From Bacteroidota bacterium (GTDB taxonomy: Bacteria > Bacteroidota > Bacteroidia > Cytophagales > Hymenobacteraceae): a stretch of 5,384 bases of DNA. The stretch spans positions 1 to 5,384 of the forward strand of contig JAFADQ010000386.1 in assembly GCA_023424725.1 (NCBI GenBank), written 5' to 3'. The notes under the pieces are model-generated. The model ran no database searches, was not told the origin of the DNA, and saw only the letters and a list, made by a program, of their open reading frames with translations. This document shows, one piece after another, positions 1 to 4,244 of this stretch (positions within the stretch are counted from its first letter, which is position 1; every line of letters begins with the position of its first letter). A program made the translations under genes and the position numbers.

Positions 1-1
1 A

Positions 2-178
2 AGGCCTGGGCAGAGCAATAAACGACCGGTTAAAAAGAGCGGCGGCAAAGTAAAAACCCGGCAAAAAAAGTTTCTGGCGCAGCTAAAGAATTATCGACCT
101 CAAAAAAAACATAGCCAAATAGCACCGTTTAAAGGCCCTGTGCTAACACTACTCAAAATAAATCAAAAAAAACCTTGA
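2..178 (+). CDS. possible C-terminal fragment of a basic protein (partial, reading frame uncertain)
   Basis: An open frame enters from the left edge and runs 58 codons to TGA at 176-178. It is very rich in lysine, arginine and glutamine, with runs such as RPVKKSGGKVKTRQKK, which resembles the disordered nucleic-acid-binding tails found on some RNA- or DNA-acting proteins. No domain is visible and I do not recognise the protein. The other two plus frames close early (TAA at 19-21 and TAA at 51-53); the frame ending at 53 also reads as a plausible amphipathic C-terminus (GLGRAINDRLKRAAAK), so the true stop of the upstream gene cannot be decided here. The last codons overlap a promoter-like site (TTG at 175-177), a mild argument for the earlier stop. 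A plus-strand gene ending here would converge on the minus-strand arfB operon. Confidence 0.3.
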   Translation, partial: RPGQSNKRPVKKSGGKVKTRQKKFLAQLKNYRPQKKHSQIAPFKGPVLTLLKINQKKP

Positions 179-205
179 CTTTAGCATTTTAACCTTTTAC
201 ATTTG
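174..205 (+). promoter_or_regulatory. Bacteroidota-type sigma-A promoter candidate
   Basis: CTTG at 174-177 and TACATTTG at 198-205 match the -33 (TTTG/TTG) and -7 (TAnnTTTG) elements described for Bacteroidota, with a 20-nt spacer after the TTG. The -7 element matches exactly at its defined positions. Transcription would start near 210-213. No plus-strand protein gene follows, so the site would drive a non-coding RNA or read antisense into arfB. The match is by eye; A/T-rich intergenic DNA gives such matches by chance. Confidence 0.45.
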
Positions 206-211
206 AAACTC

Positions 212-341
212 TTAGAGCAACGGTTATAACAACTTAACCAAAATTTCTGCCCCGCTCCAGGGCTCAAGTAAAGTGCTCTTAATCCTTTTCCCACCGGCTA
301 TCCGTTTATTCGCCTTACCAGCAGGCTAAGGATAGCCTTTT
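212..341 (+). ncRNA. candidate small RNA, about 130 nt
   Basis: This stretch lies between a promoter match ending at 205 and a hairpin followed by TTTT at 338-341. It contains no ORF of note. It can fold: AGAGCA at 214-219 pairs with TGCTCT at 274-279, extended by TT/AA pairing with one bulged base (212-213 with 281-282), and this stem encloses GCCC 249-252 pairing with GGGC 260-263. The outer stem starts almost exactly at the predicted transcription start. I do not recognise it as 6S RNA, tmRNA, SRP RNA or a riboswitch. Promoter, closing stem and terminator in the right order are suggestive, but expression is unknown and the assignment is inference. Confidence 0.3.
296..341 (+). terminator. 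terminator-like hairpin with short T run
   Basis: GGCTATCC at 296-303 is perfectly complementary to GGATAGCC at 330-337, an 8-bp stem followed directly by TTTT at 338-341. The 26-nt loop contains a second small stem, GCCT 312-315 with AGGC 323-326. The T run follows the stem on the plus strand, so it would stop plus-strand transcription; on the minus strand the bases after the stem are not T-rich. It lies 45 bp past the arfB stop codon, between converging transcription units. The short T tract and large loop make it weaker than a textbook terminator. Confidence 0.45.
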
Positions 342-381
342 GCGCGCTGTTTGCCCTGTTTTTGGTGCCCGCAGCTTTTGC

Positions 382-804
382 TTATTCGTCTAACCCGGGT
401 TTGCTGCGGTTAGCCTTCTTTTCGCTTTGCCGTTTTTTACTTGCCACCCGCTTCTTTACAGATGCATGCGTGGGCTTGGTGGCTTTGCGCTCTGTTACCG
501 GCAAAAATGCCTGCTGCAGCAAGCGGTAAAACTGCTTTACCACCAGCTCTTTGTTGCGCAGCTGCGAGCGGTCTGTTTGCGACGATAATTGCAAAAACCC
601 ATCCTGCGAAATACGGTTGCGGAGCTTGTGCTTTAGTAGTTGCTTTTCTTCTTCGGAAAGTAATTGCGAGTTTTCTACATCGAACCGCAACGTTACCCGG
701 CTTTCTACTTTGTTTACATTTTGCCCGCCCGCGCCGCCGCTGCGGGAAGTTTGAAATTGAAATTCGGGAAAGAAGTCGCGATCGGCCAATTTATTTAAAA
801 GCAA
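382..804 (-). CDS. arfB: ArfB/YaeJ-type alternative ribosome-rescue peptidyl-tRNA hydrolase
   Basis: ArfB enters the empty A site of ribosomes stalled on truncated mRNA and hydrolyses the peptidyl-tRNA ester bond, a stop-codon-independent backup to tmRNA. The 140-residue product has the class-I release-factor catalytic region near its N-terminus: SRSGGAGGQNVNKVES at 20-35 with the catalytic GGQ at 26-28. After the compact RF-like domain (to about 105) comes a basic tail (about 105-140, THASVKKRVASKKRQSEKK), as in YaeJ, where the tail lies in the mRNA entry channel. It lacks the codon-recognition domains of RF1/RF2, and the length equals that of E. coli YaeJ (140). The assigned start is TTG at 804-802, immediately preceded by an in-frame TAA (807-805), so no upstream start exists; a second TTG at codon 6 is the only nearby alternative, and no ATG precedes GGQ. 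It follows the DUF4926 gene by 8 bp and is last in the probable uvrB operon. The family call is very secure; the exact start is not. Confidence 0.95.
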   Translation of the reverse strand: MLLNKLADRDFFPEFQFQTSRSGGAGGQNVNKVESRVTLRFDVENSQLLSEEEKQLLKHKLRNRISQDGFLQLSSQTDRSQLRNKELVVKQFYRLLQQAFLPVTERKATKPTHASVKKRVASKKRQSEKKANRSKPGLDE

Positions 805-812
805 TTATCGTA

Positions 813-1058
813 TTAAGCAGATTTGCGCTGTGGCATTTCAGGAAAATCACGAACATGCAGTATCTGAGAAGATCCGGCCGCATGCAATACAGAAACAGGC
901 AACGTAATCACTCCAATAGTGTCGCCTGCTAGGGTTGCAAACTCCACTTCAAATGCCTTACCATTATCATGCTCCATTACAATCGTTCCGACATCGCCTT
1001 TCACTAAGCCAAAATCAGGAACATCGTCAACTAAAACAACTAAATCAAACTCTTTCAT
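813..1058 (-). CDS. DUF4926 domain-containing small protein
   Basis: This 81-residue protein matches my memory of the DUF4926 pattern: an N-terminal LVVLVDDVPDFGLVKGDVGT (residues 6-25) with the GLxKGDVGTIV turn at 17-27, then an acidic strand FEVEF at 36-40 and ITLPVSVLH at 51-59. It is predicted to be a small all-beta, SH3-like cytosolic protein, with no signal peptide, membrane segment or catalytic motif. Its biochemical role is unknown. Its ATG (1058-1056) overlaps the TGA of the DUF6883 gene (1057-1055) in an ATGA arrangement, which implies translational coupling and points to the two proteins acting together, possibly as a complex. G+C in 901-1020 is 53 of 120 bases by my count (44%), below arfB and uvrB samples. 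An antitoxin- or immunity-like role is conceivable but is inference from size and pairing only. Confidence 0.85.
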   Translation of the reverse strand: MKEFDLVVLVDDVPDFGLVKGDVGTIVMEHDNGKAFEVEFATLAGDTIGVITLPVSVLHAAGSSQILHVRDFPEMPQRKSA

Positions 1059-1402
1059 TTTTTAATAGGATAAGCAGTTACAAGGTAAGGAATTTCATTT
1101 TTTAACATCCAAACAGACCTTAAGGTAATAGCCTTACCGGTAGGTGTAAAGACAGAACCATCTACAACATACTTAGATCCATAAGGAGTTGTTTCTGTTA
1201 AAAAAGCAACTCCTGTTCTGGCTTGTAGTTTTAAAAACTCAGCGAACTCCAGCTTATTCTGAGCGCTAAAACCAAACTTATTAAAAAACTGAGCCTTGGT
1301 TCGCCCAATAGGATGAGATAGATTCAAAAGATAATTGCTGATTTTCAAATCTTCAATAACAGCCCTTTCTGCATATGGAAGTGTAGACAACTTCTCTTTC
1401 AT
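1055..1402 (-). CDS. DUF6883 domain-containing protein
   Basis: This 115-residue protein fits DUF6883 as I recall it. It has a short N-terminal strand/helix, then YLLNLSHPIGRTKAQFF (24-40) with the conserved-looking H30-P31, G33 and K36-A37 and a following GF (44-45), a central helix (50-62), then TTPYGSKYVVDG (71-82), P87-x-G89 and a C-terminal RSVWM...YLVTAYP (95-112). There is no signal peptide or membrane segment. The function is unknown. The pattern of an early HPxGxxKAxFF helix and a terminal strand ending in TAYP recalls small BECR-fold (barnase/EndoU/colicin/RelE-like) nuclease toxins; that is a guess from motif style, not homology shown here. It starts at ATG 1402-1400, 5 bp after the uvrB stop, and overlaps the DUF4926 gene by 4 bp. 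G+C over 1081-1402 is 117 of 322 bases by hand count (36%), clearly lower than 60-base samples of uvrB (55% and 65%), which suggests acquisition by transfer. Confidence 0.85.
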   Translation of the reverse strand: MKEKLSTLPYAERAVIEDLKISNYLLNLSHPIGRTKAQFFNKFGFSAQNKLEFAEFLKLQARTGVAFLTETTPYGSKYVVDGSVFTPTGKAITLRSVWMLKNEIPYLVTAYPIKK

Positions 1403-1407
1403 AACAT

Positions 1408-3444
1408 CTATACCTGCTGCTCTTTTTTCTTCAGCATTTTTTTCAACTCGCCAATCTCGTCGCGGAATTTTGCGGCCTGTAAGAAATCGAGGTCTTTGGC
1501 GGCGGCTTCCATTTTTTTCTCGGTTTGTTTAATGAGCTTCTCCAGGTCTTCTCTTGGCATGAGCTTAATAATGGGCTCTGCAGCCAGCGACAGGTCCGAC
1601 GAGGGCTCGACGTAGGCTTTCGGTTCGATCTTTTTAGAGTCGGCCACAGAGGTTTGCCCCATAATGGCTTCGCGGCTCTTAAAGATGGTGGTTGGCGTAA
1701 TGCCGTGCTCTTCGTTGTAGGCCATCTGGATGGCGCGGCGGCGGTTGGTCTCGTCTATGGCGCGTTGCATAGATCCGGTAATGCGATCGGCGTACATAAT
1801 TACGCGGCCCTTCTCGTTACGGGCGGCCCGGCCCATGGTTTGTATAAGCGAGCGCTGGTCGCGCAAAAAGCCTTCTTTATCGGCATCCAGAATGGCCACT
1901 AAATTTACTTCGGGCAAGTCTAATCCTTCGCGCAGCAGGTTTACGCCAATCAGCACGTCTATTTCGCCAAGTCTTAGTTCGCGCAAAATCTCTACCCTAT
2001 CGAGGGTTTTTACTTCAGAATGCAGGTATTTACATTTTATGTTTAGTCTGTCGAGATACTTGCTTAATTCTTCGCTCATGCGCTTGGTAAGGGTAGTTAC
2101 CAGTACGCGGCCACCCGATTTTACAGCGGTATCTATTTCATCAAGCAAATCGTCTATCTGGTTGGTGCTTGGGCGAACATCAATTTCCGGATCGAGCAGG
2201 CCGGTTGGGCGGATAATCTGCTCTACCACCACGCCGTCGGATTGCTGCAATTCGTAATCGCCGGGCGTGGCCGAGACGAACACCACTTGCCGGTACATGC
2301 TCTCGAACTCGTTAAACGTAAGCGGGCGGTTATCCATGGCGGCCGGAAGGCGGAAACCATACTCTACCAGCGAAGTTTTGCGCGCGCGGTCGCCGCCCCA
2401 CATGGCCCGTATTTGCGGCATTGTGGCGTGGCTTTCGTCTACGATCATGAGGTAATCGTCCGGAAAATAATCTAACAAACAGAACGGGCGGGCACCGGGA
2501 GCGCGCCGATCGAAGTAGCGCGAATAGTTCTCTATGCCAGAGCAATAACCCAGCTCGCGTATCATTTCCAGATCGAATTCGGTGCGCTCTTTTATGCGCT
2601 TGGCTTCCATTTCGCGGTCTTGTTTATCGAAGAACCGGACCTGCTCTACCATGTCGTTCTGAATTTCACGAATGGCCTGGTTTAGCGAGTCTTTTCCGGT
2701 AACGAACAGGTTGGCCGGGTACAAGGCAATGGCACGTTCATCAGAAATCTTTTTACCCGAAACCGGGTCTATTCTCTGGATTGCTTCCAGCTCATCTCCG
2801 AAGAAAATAATGCGGTAGGCAAAATCGGCGTAGGCCGGAAAAACATCTACCGTATCGCCTTTTACCCTAAAGTTGCCGCGGCCAAAATCGGCATCGGTGC
2901 GGCTGTACAAAATCTCCACAAAACGGTGCAGCAACTGGTTGCGGCTCATCTTGTTTCCGGGCGCCAGGTGTATTACGTTTTTGCCAAACTCTTCGGGGTT
3001 ACCGATACCGTAAATGCAGCTAACAGACGCCACCACCACCACATCGCGGCGGCCCGATAAAAGTGATGAAGTTGCATGCAAACGCAGCTTCTCTATTTCT
3101 TCGTTTATCGCCAGGTCTTTCTCTATAAAAACATCCGACGAAGCGATGTAGGCCTCTGGCTGGTAATAATCGTAATAAGAAATAAAATACTCTACCGCAT
3201 TGTTGGGGAAGAATTGCTTAAACTCGCCGTACAATTGCGCGGCCAGGGTTTTGTTGTGGCAAAGTATGAGCGCCGGGCGGCCGGTTTCGGCAATTACGTT
3301 GGCCATGGTAAAGGTTTTACCGGTTCCGGTGGCGCCCAGCAAAACTTGCGCGTGCTCGCCTTTGTGCACACCTTCTACCAATTGTTGTATGGCCTTGGGT
3401 TGGTCGCCGGTTGGTTTAAACTCCGATGTGAGCTGAAAATCCAT
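1408..3444 (-). CDS. uvrB: UvrB, excinuclease ABC subunit B
   Basis: UvrB is the damage-verifying helicase-like ATPase of nucleotide excision repair: UvrA loads it on DNA and it recruits UvrC for the dual incision. The 678-residue product is complete and of normal length. In order: Walker A GATGTGKT at 37-44; the damage-probing beta-hairpin around 89-110 with its tyrosines (SYYDYYQPEAYI, 89-100); the UvrA-interacting region in about 150-250; Walker B/DESH at 336-339; motif III SATPG at 391-395; helicase motif V in GVNLLREGLDLPEV at 500-513; motif VI QTMGRAARN at 535-543; and the C-terminal UVR motif at about 632-668 (EDLEKLIKQTEKKMEAA onward) that binds UvrC. The start is ATG 3444-3442 in an A-rich leader without a Shine-Dalgarno, usual for Bacteroidota; the stop is TAG 1410-1408. 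It is the first gene of a probable four-gene operon. No key residue is missing. Confidence 0.98.
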   Translation of the reverse strand: MDFQLTSEFKPTGDQPKAIQQLVEGVHKGEHAQVLLGATGTGKTFTMANVIAETGRPALILCHNKTLAAQLYGEFKQFFPNNAVEYFISYYDYYQPEAYIASSDVFIEKDLAINEEIEKLRLHATSSLLSGRRDVVVVASVSCIYGIGNPEEFGKNVIHLAPGNKMSRNQLLHRFVEILYSRTDADFGRGNFRVKGDTVDVFPAYADFAYRIIFFGDELEAIQRIDPVSGKKISDERAIALYPANLFVTGKDSLNQAIREIQNDMVEQVRFFDKQDREMEAKRIKERTEFDLEMIRELGYCSGIENYSRYFDRRAPGARPFCLLDYFPDDYLMIVDESHATMPQIRAMWGGDRARKTSLVEYGFRLPAAMDNRPLTFNEFESMYRQVVFVSATPGDYELQQSDGVVVEQIIRPTGLLDPEIDVRPSTNQIDDLLDEIDTAVKSGGRVLVTTLTKRMSEELSKYLDRLNIKCKYLHSEVKTLDRVEILRELRLGEIDVLIGVNLLREGLDLPEVNLVAILDADKEGFLRDQRSLIQTMGRAARNEKGRVIMYADRITGSMQRAIDETNRRRAIQMAYNEEHGITPTTIFKSREAIMGQTSVADSKKIEPKAYVEPSSDLSLAAEPIIKLMPREDLEKLIKQTEKKMEAAAKDLDFLQAAKFRDEIGELKKMLKKKEQQV

Positions 3445-3515
3445 TTTTTATTCTGAAATGCTATTGTTGCCTGGTTACCCTGCAACGGGCAAAAAACCGG
3501 GCGCCGCAGCTTAAG

Positions 3516-3529
3516 TTGTAAAGATACAA
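3516..3529 (-). promoter_or_regulatory. uvrB upstream palindrome overlapping a -7-like element
   Basis: TTGTA (3516-3520), AAGA, TACAA (3525-3529) is a perfect 5-bp inverted repeat with a 4-bp spacer, about 72 bp upstream of the uvrB start. Read on the minus strand it contains TATCTTTA (3526-3519), which matches the -7 pattern TAnnTTTG except for the last base. No good TTG lies at the expected -33 distance (TCG at 3549-3547). A repressor bound here would cover the promoter, which would suit a DNA-damage-controlled gene. It does not match the E. coli LexA box (CTGT-N8-ACAG). Promoter and operator roles are both inferred. Confidence 0.3.
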
Positions 3530-3634
3530 TTGCCGGGCCTTGTTTCCGAAAATGCGGAACGGGCCTTGGTTGATAACAGGAAAGCGGCAGTAGAAGTTGC
3601 AGAGGTTTGGGATTTTTGTTTACCTCACCCCCAG

Positions 3635-3652
3635 CCCCTCTCCATAAGAGAG
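3635..3652. repeat. left half of an interrupted C-rich hairpin repeat, with target duplication copy 1
   Basis: CCCCTCTCC followed by ATAAGAGAG; bases 3642-3652 (CCATAAGAGAG) are the left copy of an exact 11-bp direct duplication. Preceding bases (CTCACCCCCAG, 3624-3634) match the start of a C-rich dispersed repeat I recognise from many Bacteroidota intergenic regions (CACCCCCAGCCCCTCTCC, then GGAGAGGGG). Its complement is cut off from it by the 192-bp insertion. Confidence 0.6.
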
Positions 3653-3844
3653 CTACTAATATTACACATATTTTCAACTTTAAAAACGTAACCGCAAAGC
3701 ACGCCAGGATTTTCGCAAAGCACGCAAAGTTTTAAAATAAGCAGAAGGCTTTCCTTCATTTTTCCTGGGTTCTTCTTTTTCTCCGCGCTCTTTGCGGTTT
3801 CCTTCGGGTAATTTGCGGTTAAAATAGTGGTGTCTTATTAGTAG
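3653..3844. mobile_element. MITE-like non-autonomous element, 192 bp
   Basis: The ends are inverted: CTACTAATA at 3653-3661 and TATTAGTAG at 3836-3844. The terminal repeat can be extended to 15 positions with 13 matches (CTACTAATA, two mismatches, ACAC), then loosely to a shared TATTTT with one gap. The element is bounded by an exact 11-bp direct repeat, CCATAAGAGAG, at 3642-3652 and 3845-3855, as expected for a target-site duplication. Inside is a second, longer imperfect inverted repeat: 3690-3729 against 3781-3820 pairs at 26 of 40 positions, including AACCGCAAA/TTTGCGGTT and CGCAAAG/CTTTGCG. No ORF is present, so movement would need a transposase supplied in trans. Duplications of 10-12 bp are known for some IS4-family groups, but the parent transposon is not identified. 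Confidence 0.65.
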
Positions 3845-3860
3845 CCATAAGAGAGGGGAG
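3845..3860. repeat. right half of the interrupted hairpin repeat, with target duplication copy 2
   Basis: CCATAAGAGAG (3845-3855) repeats 3642-3652 exactly and runs on into GGGAG. Joining bases up to 3641 directly to 3845 gives CCCCTCTC, a 5-nt loop (CATAA) and GAGAGGGG, a perfect 8-bp hairpin, so the pre-insertion site can be read from the sequence. The hairpin type matches the C-rich dispersed repeat described for the left half. Confidence 0.6.
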
Positions 3861-4244
3861 AAAGCGGAGTTTTTTAGAAAGCTTTAGTGCGCAAAAACGC
3901 TTCCAGGTCTGAAAAAGACGCTTGAAGGTTTGCAAGATACTTTAGCGCGGGGCTGGCTAAAAAACCTTCCGGCGTGCTTGCACCTGCAAGCGTTTTGCCG
4001 GGCAGGAGCATTTTATGCAATATCAACAAAAACAAACAGCCCATACCGAAACGATATAGGCTGTAAAGGGTAACAAAACGAGCTTCTTTATGTAAATGCC
4101 CTGCGGCTACAATGCTATTTTTTCAGGCTTTAAACCCTTGTACTTACTAAGACTACAAAAAATGCCAAACCGTTGCTTTGCGATGTAAATTTTTTCTCAG
4201 GGCGCTAATATTTTTCGGTTTTTTATGCGCAAAAACCAGAGAAA
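3861..4244. other. intergenic region, no confident gene
   Basis: This 384-bp stretch lies between the MITE-like insertion and the beta-barrel gene. It holds: a near-repeat ACGCTTCCAGGT/ACGCTTGAAGGT at 3897-3908 and 3918-3929 (10 of 12 identical, 21-nt period); a perfect 7-bp inverted repeat GCTTGCA/TGCAAGC at 3976-3982 and 3985-3991; a minus-strand terminator-like hairpin at 4036-4064; and, directly after the beta-barrel stop codon, GGTTTTT 4217-4223 with AAAAACC 4231-4237, enclosed by TTTCTC 4193-4198 with GAGAAA 4239-4244. On the minus strand a frame is open from 4044 (ATG) to a TAA at 3876-3874, 56 codons, with another ATG at 4011. I cannot tell whether it is a gene. Confidence 0.5.
4022..4064 (-). 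terminator. probable rho-independent terminator downstream of the beta-barrel gene
   Basis: ACAGCC at 4036-4041 pairs with GGCTGT at 4059-4064, continuing after one mismatch with ATA 4043-4045 and TAT 4055-4057, and CG/CG 4047-4048 with 4052-4053, leaving an AAA loop. On the minus strand the stem is followed by a T-rich tract (TTTGTTTTTGTTG, 4035-4023), the right polarity to end transcription of the gene that stops at 4245. On the plus strand the following bases are A/G-rich. The distance from the stop codon, about 180 nt, is long. Confidence 0.5.

Noticed and set aside
441..932. Plus-strand 163-codon open frame opposite arfB and the DUF4926 gene
   Set aside because: It is antisense to two recognisable genes, runs across their junction, and its cysteine- and arginine-rich product has no domain-like pattern.
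1525..2545. Several open frames overlapping uvrB on both strands
   Set aside because: All lie inside the intact uvrB coding sequence and give low-quality composition; they are shadows of a G+C-rich gene.
3516..3529. E. coli-type LexA box upstream of uvrB
   Set aside because: No CTGT-N8-ACAG is present; the palindrome there has a different sequence and spacing, so it is reported only as an unassigned operator candidate.
3375..3677. Minus-strand 100-codon open frame across the uvrB start
   Set aside because: It overlaps the 5' end of uvrB in another frame, and its LLWRGAGGEVN segment is the translation of the C-rich dispersed repeat, a common false ORF in Bacteroidota.
3861..4020. SRP RNA or similar known structured RNA
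   Set aside because: A CCGGAAGG-like string occurs on the minus strand (near 3965-3972), but the flanking conserved bases of the SRP core are missing.
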